Below, one piece after another: positions 1-11,377 of a stretch of 64,000 nt of DNA. Each line of letters opens with the position of its first letter. Position 1 is the stretch's first letter. Position numbers and translations under genes: made by a program. Below the pieces are notes generated by a model that did no database searches, had not been told where the DNA came from, and saw only the letters and a list, made by a program, of their open reading frames with translations. This DNA comes from Hofstenia miamia (taxonomy: Eukaryota > Xenacoelomorpha > Acoela), in contig SCFE01000054.1 of assembly GCA_004352715.1 (NCBI GenBank), positions 1,632,653 through 1,696,652 of the forward strand. The letters run 5' to 3'.

Positions 1-23
1 AAAAGAAAACGCCGCTGCATCAG

Positions 24-853
24 ATGTTCGCTAACCTTAACAACGATCTCGCTGCTGAGGCTCTGTTACATCTCTTCAAAACTGCGCTCTTTTCTGAAGA
101 AGAAACTCTTACTCTCTCTGATGCGTGTGTTCAGTCCTCTCTAACAAATGTCCTCACTGCCGAAACTTCTACTTCTGCATCTCCAGTCACTTCTACCTCG
201 AGGTTTCGTCATTCTCCTACACCACGTCAATATTTATCTTTTAAGGAAACTTCCCAATCACCAAAACCGAAGTCAAAATCCAATTACGTCAAAACTATTA
301 AACCTAACACTACTACATTTCTAATTGGCAGTAGATTCTGAAGTATGCTCGTTCTCAAAATCTTCTTCCAAATCAGACGACTACAATCCACTCATATCCA
401 GGTCACAACACAAAGAAACTCACTGACAAAATCTCTTTGTATCCCAAAACTCATATCAACTCGATCATAATCAATGCTGGTCTTATAGATGCTCTTAACT
501 CCAATGACACTCAGTTTTTCAAATCTAAGTTAAGCAGGCTAATCTCAGAGGTACGTCGTCAATTTACACCTCGCGTCATCTACGTTCTTGAAATCACTCC
601 TGTCTGTCATGATTCCAATATTCAAACGAACTTCATAATCCAAGAATTCAACTGAGTCATCCACTCTCTATCTTTGAACAATTTCTCTGTGATCCCTGTT
701 TTCCAAAGCTTTTTACATGTTCCTCGTCACATTAATGACAAACTTCTTCCTAGGGATGGAATACATCTTTCTCATCAAGGTCTAGCTCACACGATCCGCA
801 ATCTCCAATCCTATTCAGACCCCACGAAATCTCCAATCCATCTCATCGTCTAG
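24..853 (+). pseudogene. LINE ORF1 remnant with SGNH-hydrolase-like C-terminus
   Basis: First ORF of a CR1-like non-LTR retrotransposon, now broken. Positions 24-341 encode a Ser/Thr-rich stretch with many SP and TS pairs. After a frame change, 437-853 encodes a segment like the SGNH/GDSL esterase domain found in ORF1 of many CR1-type elements: a hydrophobic strand with INAG (the family usually has a GxND-type block there; here it reads INAGLIDAL), then an arginine-rich helix, then a strand ending in ITPV. An in-frame TGA at 653-655 interrupts it. The frame then resumes and reaches DGIHLSHQG, the D-x-x-H catalytic block of SGNH hydrolases, before a TAG at 851-853. In the family this protein accompanies the retrotransposon RNA. 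The ORF1/ORF2 order supports the call. The start may lie upstream of the window. Confidence 0.6.
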
Positions 854-1241
854 CAAATGTTTCCTACTCAAAAGCTGTAACCGCTCGTCGCGTCCTTCTC
901 CGTACTCCTGCATATCAATATAAATGAAACAGGTACTTTTAATTTTGTATATTTTAACATATCTTTGTTTAAAAAATGTAGCTTTATACTATATACACTC
1001 AGACATATCACCTCTCAACTCACAACACACCACCACTAAGCACTAATACATTACAACACTTAAATTCAGTAAGTTCATTTTCTACCAAATCTTTAAGTTT
1101 TGCTCTAATATTTATGAGAAAACAAACAGCAATTTTTTTAAAATCGTATGTTTAATTCTTCTTTTAATATACTACGCATATACAGCTAAATTCAGTATGT
1201 GTATTCCTAATAATCTCGATAAATATTTTTATTTAATAAGA

Positions 1242-1280
1242 TTACTACTCTCAGGAGATATTAAACTTAACCCAGGACCA
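1242..1280 (+). other. 2A-like ribosome-skipping motif at ORF2 N-terminus
   Basis: Residues 16-28 of ORF2 read LLLSGDIKLNPGP. This matches the 2A-type core D(V/I)ExNPGP except that Lys stands where Glu is usual. 2A-like sequences are known at the N-termini of APE-type LINE ORF2 proteins, where they can split the nascent chain between Gly and Pro and affect its destination. Whether this Lys variant is active cannot be told from the sequence. Confidence 0.6.
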
Positions 1281-1420
1281 ATTTTAGAAGAATCGCAAAT
1301 AGAAATAAAACTAAAAAATTACTGCAATAACTATAAATTTGTATATCTCAATGCTAGAAGTCTAATTTCAAACAGAAATGACTTTCTAAGCTTAATAAAT
1401 AAGATAGGACAAAACGCAAT

Positions 1421-1761
1421 ATTGTTAATTACCGAAAGTTGGTTACAACATGACACTGATCCTAATTTGTTTAATCCTGACCGACATTATTATGACATTT
1501 TCATAAAAAACCGATTAGGTAGAGGTGGCGGACTCATGATATTGGCTCCAAAATGTTTAAAACCAGTGCGTAAATTAGAATATGAATTANTATTCTTAAT
1601 TACCGAAACTTGGTTACAACATGACACTGATCCTAATTTGTTTAATCCTGACCGACATTATTATGATATTTTCATAAAAAACCGATTAGGTAGAGGTGGC
1701 GGACTCATGATATTGGCTCCAAAATGTTTAAAACCAGTGCGTAAATTAGAATATGAATTAA
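1421..1761 (+). repeat. 170-bp near-identical direct duplication around a single N
   Basis: Positions 1421-1590 and 1592-1761 are almost identical, with only a few substitutions (for example 1424 and 1595). They are separated by one N at 1590-1591, and the offset of 171 keeps frame. The position at an assembly N and the near identity point to two overlapping contig ends or alleles placed in tandem, not a biological duplication of the endonuclease. Confidence 0.75.
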
Positions 1762-2057
1762 ACCACAATATATTTGAATCACTCTGGATAGAAATTATAT
1801 CATTTGAAAATAAATGTCATAAAGAACTGATTAATATCACATACAATCCATATAAAAATTATCATATTGACTATCTAAAATTTAAGGCAAATGAAATTTC
1901 CGAAATAAGTCATTCTTACTATTCTATAAATATATTTGGTGAATTTAATATAAATTATTTTAATAATTTAGAAAAAAATCGTTAAATGAATTTTGCGCAA
2001 CATACGATTTTCATTGTGTAAATACTGACTGTCCTACACGACATAACAATTTAATTG

Positions 2058-2985
2058 NNNNNNNNNNNNNNNNNNNNNNNNNNNNNNNNNNNNNNNNNNN
2101 NNNNNNNNNNNNNNNNNNNNNNNNNNNNNNNNNNNNNNNNNNNNNNNNNNNNNNNNNNNNNNNNNNNNNNNNNNNNNNNNNNNNNNNNNNNNNNNNNNNN
2201 NNNNNNNNNNNNNNNNNNNNNNNNNNNNNNNNNNNNNNNNNNNNNNNNNNNNNNNNNNNNNNNNNNNNNNNNNNNNNNNNNNNNNNNNNNNNNNNNNNNN
2301 NNNNNNNNNNNNNNNNNNNNNNNNNNNNNNNNNNNNNNNNNNNNNNNNNNNNNNNNNNNNNNNNNNNNNNNNNNNNNNNNNNNNNNNNNNNNNNNNNNNN
2401 NNNNNNNNNNNNNNNNNNNNNNNNNNNNNNNNNNNNNNNNNNNNNNNNNNNNNNNNNNNNNNNNNNNNNNNNNNNNNNNNNNNNNNNNNNNNNNNNNNNN
2501 NNNNNNNNNNNNNNNNNNNNNNNNNNNNNNNNNNNNNNNNNNNNNNNNNNNNNNNNNNNNNNNNNNNNNNNNNNNNNNNNNNNNNNNNNNNNNNNNNNNN
2601 NNNNNNNNNNNNNNNNNNNNNNNNNNNNNNNNNNNNNNNNNNNNNNNNNNNNNNNNNNNNNNNNNNNNNNNNNNNNNNNNNNNNNNNNNNNNNNNNNNNN
2701 NNNNNNNNNNNNNNNNNNNNNNNNNNNNNNNNNNNNNNNNNNNNNNNNNNNNNNNNNNNNNNNNNNNNNNNNNNNNNNNNNNNNNNNNNNNNNNNNNNNN
2801 NNNNNNNNNNNNNNNNNNNNNNNNNNNNNNNNNNNNNNNNNNNNNNNNNNNNNNNNNNNNNNNNNNNNNNNNNNNNNNNNNNNNNNNNNNNNNNNNNNNN
2901 NNNNNNNNNNNNNNNNNNNNNNNNNNNNNNNNNNNNNNNNNNNNNNNNNNNNNNNNNNNNNNNNNNNNNNNNNNNNNNNNNNNNN
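2058..2985. other. Assembly gap (928 N)
   Basis: Unknown bases. The gap lies inside the ORF2 of the CR1-like LINE and hides the linker between endonuclease and RT. Open frames crossing it are artefacts of the N run. Confidence 0.99.
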
Positions 2986-3992
2986 TTTAGTGAACATCTT
3001 CTATTCGCATTTAACCAATGTATTATTGATAATGAATTCCCTGATATATTTAAGAAATCAGACATAAGCCCTATATATAAAAAAGGCGATCCTCTAAACG
3101 CACAAAATTATAGGCCAATTTGCATTGGCCATCTTTTCAGTAAACTATTTGAAAAATTATTAAATAATCAAATAAATGCATATTTGATATCTGAAAATAT
3201 TCTTTCGAAAAAACAATTTGGTTTCCGTAATGGGTTTAGCACTCAAGATGCAATTTAGTCAATATCACAGCAAATAAAATCAAATTTAGCTTCTAATAAA
3301 TGCAGTTGCGTTGCCCTTCTCGATTTGAGCAAAGCGTTTGACATATTGAAAGACAAATTAATGCATTATACTTTTGATGGCAACGCTATAAATTTGATAA
3401 TGAACTTCCTTATAAATCGACCGCAACGAGTTATACTTAATGGCACAAAATCAAAATATATTACCTCAGGACACAGTTCTTGGCCCCATCCTATTCTCAC
3501 TCTACGTAAATGATATAACGAAACAGATAAAAAACAGTAATATTTATCAATATGCGGACGATACCTGTCTCATAAGCACTAATGTAAATGCCTTTAATGC
3601 TACAAAAATTCTCCAAAATGACATCGAACATTTACAAAGTATTTCTCAAATAATCAATTGAAAGTAAATATTGAAAAAACACAATTTATAAAAAACATGA
3701 CAGTTCATCCGTCTATCGAATTCAATATAAAATATTAGATCCTTATTACAGAATTCAAATGCATATGGTATCAATATTATTTAAGTGTAAATCTGGTACA
3801 CCTTCTCTTTCATTTTTAAAACAATATATTAAGTTAAATGAACGTTCTCAAAAATTTTTATGCTTAGATAAACATTCAAATAGTTTTCAATACATGGCAA
3901 CTCAAATTTGGAATAACTTAGACCATGAAATTAAAATGGAAATTAACTACAAAAAATTTAGAAAAAAAAGTGCGAACATTTCTCTTTCATAG

Positions 3993-4173
3993 ACAATGTA
4001 TACTTAATGATAATAATACACTACACTCCTTCGAAAATTTCGTATGATCCTACACACAAATTTCCAACAAAAAACACCACCCAATTATATANNNNNNNNN
4101 NNNNNNNNNNNNNNNNNNNNNNNNNNNNNNNNNNNNNNNNNNNNNNNNNNNNTTCCAACAAAAAACACCACCC

Positions 4174-4210
<37 letters not shown>

Positions 4211-4290
4211 ACTATTATTTTGTAAATAGTTTTTAGTTTATAGTCTTGTACCAAAGATTTTTTGCAATAAATTGCTTTTGACTCTTATTA
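3993..4290 (+). other. LINE 3' untranslated region and tail with a (TA)n tract
   Basis: Follows the C-terminal codons of the CR1-like LINE. It holds a short gap (4092-4152) with the same 30-bp sequence on both sides (4062-4091 and 4153-4182), a (TA)n run at about 4176-4206, and an AATAAA-like signal near 4267. The flanking duplication suggests one microsatellite locus whose gap size was overestimated. Confidence 0.5.
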
Positions 4291-4777
4291 TAGTATACTT
4301 TATTATTTATTTATAAGCTTTTTGTGCACATATACAAGAAATATATTATTATTGTTATTATTAATGCTAAGTTAGTTTGAATTGAATTTAAAAGTTGTGC
4401 AAAAAATGTATATATTAAATCGGGAAAATTACTGAAGTACTGGTAGTTTTCAGAAAATTTTGAGCAAATACTTTATCTACTTTTTTCTATCCACTAGACA
4501 TGACTACCTTTAGTATCAAAAAATTCAATTCTGTTTTTGGATACGTTGTAGAATTGTTACTCACTCAGTTCTTCAAAAACTTTTCATATAATGTTGAAAT
4601 TATAAGCATTCAAATTCAAATTTTATCTATCTATCTATATATATATATATATATATATATATTTCTATCACAAATTTCTTTATCTAAAGATTATATTTTC
4701 AGTCTCTGCATAGTGAAAATTTCTTCGTAAAGTGCATAACTATGCAACCCTATTCCAACGCATTCTACATGACTTAC
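4291..4777. other. AT-rich stretch with (TA)n, no gene seen
   Basis: AT-rich DNA with a microsatellite near 4630-4662 (TCTA followed by TA units). The plus-strand frame running through it is made of the repeat and short hydrophobic codons. No domain is recognised. Confidence 0.6.
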
Positions 4778-4987
4778 ATGCAGATAAACCCATCGACCTT
4801 TCTACCACGCAAAACACTTTCATAATCGGAACGTTCTCCATCACTGGAGGCTTCTCCTTCAATATTAAAGTATTCACATGGTTCGCTACAGCGACACGCT
4901 GAATCATCAGGCAAAACTTTAATATTGCTTCCTGCACATCTGTTCGCAGAGCATTCGTGAAATATTAGAGAATCCTCCATATCAGCA
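4778..4987 (-). CDS. Probable exon of a DEG/ENaC-family channel (cysteine-rich loop)
   Basis: The minus-strand open frame contains a dense cysteine pattern: HECSANRC, then a spacer, then ACRCSEPCEYFNIEGEAS. The CxCxxPC block followed by an aromatic residue, Glu and Ser resembles the end of the extracellular cysteine-rich domain of degenerin/ENaC/ASIC channels. The exon ends at a perfect consensus donor (GTAAGT, minus strand, plus coordinates 4772-4777). A possible acceptor TAG lies at 4988-4990, though its pyrimidine tract is poor. A second exon-like block with matching DEG/ENaC features lies upstream on the same strand at 5776-6057, in the expected order. These channels are trimeric, amiloride-sensitive cation channels of the plasma membrane. 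The transmembrane segments were not found here. Without the neighbouring block this would be only a cysteine-rich ORF. Confidence 0.5.
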
Positions 4988-5775
4988 CTACAATACTTTA
5001 ACATTCTAAACATTATAGCAAGCTTTAATAGTCGTTTTTGTCTTCTAGCGATTTGCCAATTATTGTAAATGGTCCCTATGTCAAGGTTGCCGAAGTTGCA
5101 TTCCATTTCTTGTTTTGATGTTTTATTCTTAACATAAAACATTTCTAAATTCTTTGCTTTCCCGTAGTCATATTTATTCATTTTATTTTTGCATATATTA
5201 GAGGGAAACCATTATTCAGACGAATGTAAAAATTATAAACCATCGTTAGTTACATTTACTTTGGCTTTCTAATATCTTCTTGCTGTCCTAAATGTATGTT
5301 AGTACATTTTTTTTGAAAAAGCACCTGTGGCGAAATCAGAGATGGAATCGGATCCGAAATTTTACGATCCGATCCGAGATTCTACCCTATTCCATCTCCT
5401 TGCAAAATAAACGAAATTAGCTTTGGTCATATAAAATAAAGTATACTTTGCTGTTGATTTTTCTCGATGTATATAGAAGTTGGAATATCGTTTGAAGATT
5501 TCAGTAGATTAACATACATGAGCCAACTTAACACGATGTCAATTCTCATCATAATTTAATGCCCCAGGTGTAAACTCTAATATCCTCATTGTTAAAGTAA
5601 CAAACCGTTTTTTTGAAACAATTTTCTCATATCATAGAAGGCAATTTGAGCATCCTAGTATGGGTGAATGTGTTTCCTTGCTATATTGAAAACTGTGCAA
5701 ATAATTACTCATCTGCTGGAATTATATGAAAATGTTTCTTTTTTCAATGGAGAATGCGAATTTGCAGAAATTTTA
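4988..5775. other. Presumed intron between the two channel exons
   Basis: The open frame of the cysteine-rich exon extends up to 5181, but its translation there (Lys/Asn-rich, MNKYDYGK) matches nothing known and is probably intronic. Near 5341-5400 there is GC-rich imperfect palindromic sequence with repeated GGATCGGATCC-like words (start cagagatggaatcgg), like the end of a hAT-type MITE. The missing middle exons of the channel were not recognised. Confidence 0.35.
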
Positions 5776-6057
5776 AGCTTCTTGCACATCCACATCTAAC
5801 CTCAACAATTTGAATTCCGTAAATCGATCGTCCAAGTGCAGTCCTGGCGTGCCGTTTAAAAAGTTAAAATTCTTCGAGCCGTACAGAATAGAGATTTTTA
5901 TCTTTGAGCACACATCGCCTTGACACATTCGCTCCAGTGGTGCTTTCAGATTTGAGATATTTTTATTTAGTGAGCATTTAAAAAAAATTCTAGAAGTCAT
6001 TGCAAATTGTAAAACATTTCTAGCTTCAGTGGCGCAGTCAGCATCGTTTTCAAAATA
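5776..6057 (-). CDS. Probable exon of a DEG/ENaC-family channel (proximal extracellular part)
   Basis: The minus-strand frame is open from 6057 down to a TAA at 5773-5775. It reads FFKCSLN, then a Cys-spaced segment (MCQGDVCSKIK), then LYGSKNFNFLNG, and ends GLHLDDRFTEFKLLRLDVDV. In DEG/ENaC channels the proximal ectodomain has a Cys, a C-x-n-C spacing, then YG-x-C-Y-x-FN, a Gly-rich turn, and a strand ending in LDV-x-x-x-E. This exon follows that order, but the Cys of YGxC is missing. The cysteine-rich exon at 4778-4987 lies downstream on the same strand, as expected. Exon ends are uncertain: an acceptor CTAG occurs near 6019-6022, and no strong donor was found before the stop. It could be a decayed or divergent family member. 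Confidence 0.45.
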
Positions 6058-8211
6058 TCAAGGAATTACTTTTGCTCTTAACAATATTTTAGTTTAGATA
6101 AATAATTTTCATTATTTGGTAAGAAATTTTGTTTACCTGCTCACTGGTACGGTCGTTCGAAAGAACGCAATAACACATTAATAATTTAATTAACTTTTCG
6201 TCAATTTAGGGAAATATATTTAGAAATTTAAAAGTTTTAATAACACATTCTTTCTTATTAAAACAATTTAAATAGAGAGTTTTTCAACCGAAGCCATAAA
6301 ATAGCAAATCATGTATAAGTACTCAACTCATTTTAATTATGAAAAATAGCTTATCAAAGTTGTTTTGGTGAAAACTGTAGCTATAGGATTTTGTTTCTAA
6401 CAGGATGATATTTACTCAAGTTTAAAATTATTGTGCGATTTTTTTGCATTAAAGTTGACTTGGGTCATGAAAGAAATCCAAACAATCATTAAATTCTAAT
6501 ATTTTTGCATCCGATCCAACAGCCCAACTCTTCAAAGATAATATTATTCCCCATTTGTTTCATCCTCTACCACTTCATTGAATTTTAAATTATAACTGCA
6601 TCTGAAACAAATTTAAAGTGTTGCTTTGTATTTGCCTCGATAGCTTCTATATAACATTAAAAAATCAGTTCTTGATTTCTGGGGAGGAAATACGAACATT
6701 GTTGGAAATAAAAATGTTAAAGATGAAAAAAAAACTTCAATGATTTGCTATTGGTGTTCATGACAAATGATTTTTTGTTCAGAAATATTAAGGTGTATAG
6801 TATAGTGCTGCCTTTGCAATGTTTCTGATTCATATGGAGGATGAAACAAAAAAGTCATTGACAGCAGAACTTTAGTGAAAAAGCCTTTAACGAAGTTGCT
6901 GTAAGTATGCTGAAAGAATTTTTGACTTGCAACTCTTTCTTCAACAAAGCATGTTCAAGGAGCATGGAGAGATGTGGAATAGTCGAAGAACACATCATGA
7001 TGCAACCTTGCAAGGCTTTTGTTCCTAAGAATGAAATGAACTTCTTAAGGGGAGATTTACAATTTATTTTTTCTTTTCAGTCATTTTACAATCAATGCTT
7101 CTGTTTATTAAACATGTTAATTTATTATAATTTAAAACAAATTTACCTTATTAATATATTCACTAATCCTTAAAAAATTATTAAATGTTATAACTCACTA
7201 ACTACTGTGCTACAAACTGAGATTGCACACGGCGTGCCTGAACGGGAATCATATTGTTTTTCTCCGAAAATCAAAATATTTGAGGGCGTTGCCGTTTCGA
7301 AGGGCATTAGACCGACTCATTATCTGAAGATTTGATGTGGTAGGAACTTGAGTGTTTGTACAAAAATCGGATTTCTATTCAAATAAAAAAATGTTTTTAT
7401 ATACCAAAGGCCCAGGAATAATTCTTAGCACAAAACTTCAGGGGCTGGTCAAGCAATAACGGAATTTCATTTTCACTGTTAAAATGGATGCTACTCATTC
7501 AATAATGATCTCATTATTATTGAAATGTGTCATGTGTTTCTCATTAGTAGGTTCATCAATGATGCAGATTTTTTTTAGAAAAATTCATTTTTCTTCGATC
7601 TATGAACACAAAACTAGTTAGTAACGGAATTTGAAAGGCTAACATCGCTTTTATAAGTATATACTATTTAAATCATAACTAAGTGTTCCTATATAAAATA
7701 TGTATATGAAAAATGTTATATTTCTTTAGGGTTAGTGCACCATCTCATCACCAAATATTGACATAGTTCAAATATTTATTCCTTTAACAATTAAGAAACT
7801 AATTGGTTCTACATGGTAGCGGAATTTTATGGTAAAGGAATTCCAATAGTTCTGTCACCATGCATATGCTCTACTTTTTGCTAGTTTCTACCATTGTTCC
7901 CTATTATTGCATTAATATTACTATAACTAATGACTTAGCCGCATATAAATATGTCACACTCTTTGCATTCATCTCGTAGATAAATTTCGTGATATCTCCG
8001 AACTTCAATTTAATCAATCATAAAGCATTAAGATGTGCACGCCTCACTGTATGCAAAAAATAAAGTGTGCTATAGATATTTAGAAGCGTTCAAGATAACG
8101 AAGATTTTCTTAAATTTTGTTATAAGTTAGGTTTGTGTGTACCCATTCATAATGTGTGCAAATTACTTATAAAATTTTGAATGTATAGAAAATAATTTTT
8201 TTCCGGGCACT

Positions 8212-8214
<3 letters not shown>
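6058..8214. other. AT-rich non-coding DNA, no gene supported
   Basis: Long AT-rich stretch. The 88-codon plus-strand frame at 6907-7173 shows no recognisable domain. Positions about 7255-7440 belong to a dispersed repeat that recurs, diverged, at about 19550-19730. Nothing else was recognised. Confidence 0.5.
7273..7440. repeat. Dispersed repeat, copy 1 of a pair (with 19566-19730)
   Basis: The segment beginning aaatatttgagggcg and containing gggcattaga aligns along about 95 bases with 19566 onward (aaatatttgaaggtag, gggcattaga), with substitutions but few indels. On the minus strand both copies translate similarly (QIMSRSNAL here, QILRRSNAH there), so the source may be a coding part of a transposon. 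The family was not identified. Confidence 0.5.

Positions 8215-8258
<44 letters not shown>
8215..8258. repeat. (TA)n microsatellite
   Basis: Uninterrupted TA dinucleotides immediately upstream of the R4-like LINE fossil. Confidence 0.95.
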
Positions 8259-8259
<1 letters not shown>

Positions 8260-8260
<1 letters not shown>

Positions 8261-8560
8261 AAGAATAGCAAAATCATTGAAGCAAAAAGGACATCGTTGT
8301 GGTAGATATAGAGAAAAGAAAGGTATCAAGAAAAGGGAACTGTTGAAAGCAAAAAAAATAATGAAAAGCTAAGTATATTGAGTTCACTGAAAAAATACAG
8401 AAATATCAGAAGTTAAAAAAGTTGAAATAGAAATTGGAACACTAGGAGCAGTGGGTAAGAAACATTAGTTATACTTGGAGGACTAGCGATTACCAATGTG
8501 GGCAGGGACACTACTAGAGCAGGCAGCACTGCTAAGAGACTGTTCAAGGTTTCTTAATCC
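8260..8560 (+). pseudogene. R4/Dong-like LINE 3' end, fossil
   Basis: Plus-strand translation with stops matches the last ~110 residues of the intact R4-like LINE protein encoded at 42483-45740. KIIEAKR corresponds to KVIEARRPD of the restriction-like endonuclease, EIEIGTLGAVGKKH to VPVVVGALGAVSKKH, then LPMW and EQAALLRD to VPKW and QKAALLGT. Several in-frame stops (for example the TAG after GKKH) show it is dead. It is on the opposite strand to the intact copy and clearly diverged, so it is an older insertion or another subfamily. It begins directly after a (TA)n tract. Confidence 0.7.
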
Positions 8561-9804
8561 ACAAGAATATAATGTTCATTTTCACTTCTGCACACACGCA
8601 ACCTTATTCATTGGTTAAAGATGTCTTGTATATGGTTGGCCATCTGTGTTATAGTCCATTTTCAAATTGCAAAGACGAATTTTTGCTGAAGTAAAGACTG
8701 ACCAGAGGTTCTCTGTTGTTGCATTTTTGTTTTCAAAAATGTAGTTTTTGGGAATTTTAGTCTCTTGTTTCATTAATTATTTCACTGCAAATTAATAATT
8801 CCTGATATTGCTTCAGCATTTACTACTTATATGTGGATGATATTTATTTCATAAATGACTAAAAGATAATTTATCAACGTCCAATGATATTAATGTATGG
8901 TGTTGCGGTTGCAGTTGTCATTTTATAGATTTAAATTATTACAAGTAACGCTAGATGGCATAACCATAGCTTATTTTTAAACTATAATGTATTAAAATAC
9001 ATGTTAGATTTTACAAATGTAGCATTGATGCAGTTCCCAAGAGCTAAAATAGTTTGATGGGCAATATGGTAGTCTAGTGATAATATGAAATTAAGCATTT
9101 AAATTTCCTTTATAGTTTTATTTGTGTTGACACCACATTTGTTATTAAAATTCTAGAAACATTTTGAAAGATATTTCCGTGGAATTAAGTGATTTTTACA
9201 GAATCTTAAGAATATCAACCTCTTATTAAATACCATGTTCTAAATGACCGATAGTTTTCCTCTACCAAAATAAGACATGGTTTTATCAATTTCAATCTGA
9301 GACAAGCGTTTGTTTCCAATCGCCTACCAGTCACCCACCAGAATCATTCAAAATATTACATCAGACATACTTAAATTTCTGATTGAAATAATAATAATTA
9401 TTATTTATTTGCTCTCGAATTTGCTGATGATCGTCGCAATTTTTGATGAATTAGCACAGCTCTTCCAGCAACTTTCTGTGATCCTTTAGTGAAGTACTCG
9501 TAACTTCTCACAAAAGATTGCATGAAAATGAATCTAATCTCTGCTTGCAGTGTTTCACATAAGATAATGGCTGTCTTGAGATCACTTCTTGCTCTGTAAA
9601 AGAACTAAATTCCCTTAAATGCATTCGGGGTCTGAATTGCAAAAATATATCATGCCACATGAAGCGATTAGCCGAAATTTTCTTTATTTTGTTTTAATTT
9701 CAGTATCTTGCAAATTATTTAATCGTATTTAAAGTCAATAATATACTTCCTAAATATCATTACAAAGCAAAATTGTAAGGAAAGTTTCAAAACATCCGTT
9801 ATTA
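8561..9804. other. AT-rich non-coding DNA, nothing recognised
   Basis: No open frame of note, no splice-bounded exon and no clear repeat. A short ATTATTATT run lies near 9386-9400. Confidence 0.5.
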
Positions 9805-10020
9805 ACAAGAACGCTTGCTGGTTTCATCCGTTGGATCATGTCCTATTGGGCTCCTGTTAGTCCTTGGCTATTCTCCTTGTATATTTGACTTGCTAAGCTC
9901 TAATCCATCTCACTACTTACAGAAATATGCTGACGATGCTATTACACTAATGCGTCCCATTTTTCTATAGTATTCCATTCTAGTTTAATTGGATTTCCAA
10001 GATCCCTTTGAATGACCTTG
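9805..10020 (+). pseudogene. LINE reverse-transcriptase fragment (motifs B-C)
   Basis: Plus-strand translation gives a decayed block like the region between RT motifs B and C: LVLGYSPCIFDLLSSNPSHY, then LQKYADDAITLMRP, where YADD is the RT motif C catalytic box. A short in-frame remnant of the following segment continues to about 10020. No flanking LINE boundaries were found. It is a dead scrap of an APE-type LINE. Confidence 0.6.
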
Positions 10021-11377
10021 ATAAGTTAGGCGAGATGTATCCTCCCTAAGCTTTCGTCCATGTAACCTAATATATATATTTATGTTGACATTTGAAATAT
10101 CCAGAAACTATTTTTAGTTACAAAAACCACTGCAAACTTTTGGATGCTAATAAAATATTAAAAAATTTCAGCAAAATTTTTAAAATGCTATCCATTGTAA
10201 AAAAATCTCGAAGTGATTGATGGAATTGTAACCACTTTAAAATGAGACGATCATTCAAATGAAATTTTGAAATTGTACTTTTCTATATAAAAATCTATGT
10301 AAGTATACTTTCACATACATTAAATCCAACAATTAAAAATTTTCATAAAATTACTAACTAAAAAATATCTTTTTGCATATCTGCTTACATGGATTTAATT
10401 TGATACTACATTCGTTGTATGACTTAACAATCAAGACGTTTATACTTGCTATATAGTTTATTTCTCGAATCACCGAAATCTATTGCGTTATAGATGATTA
10501 TTAAAATTTTGTAAATAAATTTACTTGTGCTTGATTCTAATAAGGTAATTTTTAATGAAAGTAGTAATATGAATTCTAAAAACACTGAACAAATTTTACA
10601 AATTAAAATTGATTTAGATGATGTATCGAATTTTTTGATTTGATCAGAATCGATTTCGATCTTCACAATTATAACAAGTATGTTATGTCCTTCTTGAGAA
10701 TTGATTCTCGATTTCGATTGTAATCGCAGTGCAACAAATGTTTTAACAATATTTATAAAAGCTTATTGCTATTCTGTGATACTCGTTTAAATTTGCTAGC
10801 GACAAGTTTACTGATTTAGTAAATTGCTACTCTTAACGAGTGATACGAGTCTCTTTTTTTATGGAAACTATTTATAGAGTTGACGAGTAATTATAAAATG
10901 ATGGCATTGAGATAAATTATAACTCTTATAACTGCTGCTAACTAATTAGTAGGAACGAGTCTTAAAAGAATTTAGCTCTATTACAAACGTTGGAAGTATT
11001 TCTTGCTTTGCTCATCGATTAATTGTAAAATGAAGTCGCAACGTTTACCAAATGACAGTTGTTTCGCCACTAAGCTTTCAATTAATGGAGATTGCGGATG
11101 GAAAAAATTGATTTCAGTGTATGCGCCAATAACCGCTGGTGTCCCTACTACCATTAATGAACTTTGTGAAAAAATTTCGGGTACGATTTTTAACAAACAT
11201 CATTTAGTGTAAAAATCTTCTGATTCAAACACTGTTTAACCATGCAACTTACACCTCTGTTCATTAGCCAATGAAAATTTCTTCTTAGAACAATCCATTT
11301 TTTGAAAAATCTGATTAGACAAAATAAAATATATCTTTACAAATTGTCATGTGGTTTATAATTTTTTATGGAGGTAG
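10021..11377. other. AT-rich non-coding DNA
   Basis: No gene supported. About 10640-10720 contains repeated and inverted GATTTCGAT / AATCGATT words of the kind seen in MITE ends. Overlapping open frames on both strands at 10981-11212 show no recognised domain. Confidence 0.4.

Larger units (their letters stand above)
1197..3992 (+). pseudogene. CR1-like LINE ORF2 (APE endonuclease + reverse transcriptase), broken
   Basis: Second ORF of the element that begins at the window edge. From ATG 1197 it encodes a 2A-like motif at residues 16-28, then an APE-type endonuclease with LNARS (N52), TESWL (catalytic Glu80) and RGGG; GEFN near 1940 replaces the usual GDFN. A frameshift in an A-run near 1975 ends this frame, but the next frame continues the protein (PTRHNNL before the gap at 2058). 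After the gap the RT shows YKKGDP and NYRPI, a TAG at 3256-3258, motif A LLDLSKAFD (3319-3342 region), a frameshift, motif B QDTVLGPILF, and motif C YADDT (3551-3565). The C-terminal LINE domain lies at 3759-3992 (MATQIWNNL). The open segments are intact enough to identify, but the copy cannot encode a working enzyme as assembled. Confidence 0.85.

Noticed and set aside
2011-3065. Long open frames of 311-343 codons around 2.0-3.0 kb
   Set aside because: They consist almost wholly of N; the open frame is an artefact of the gap.
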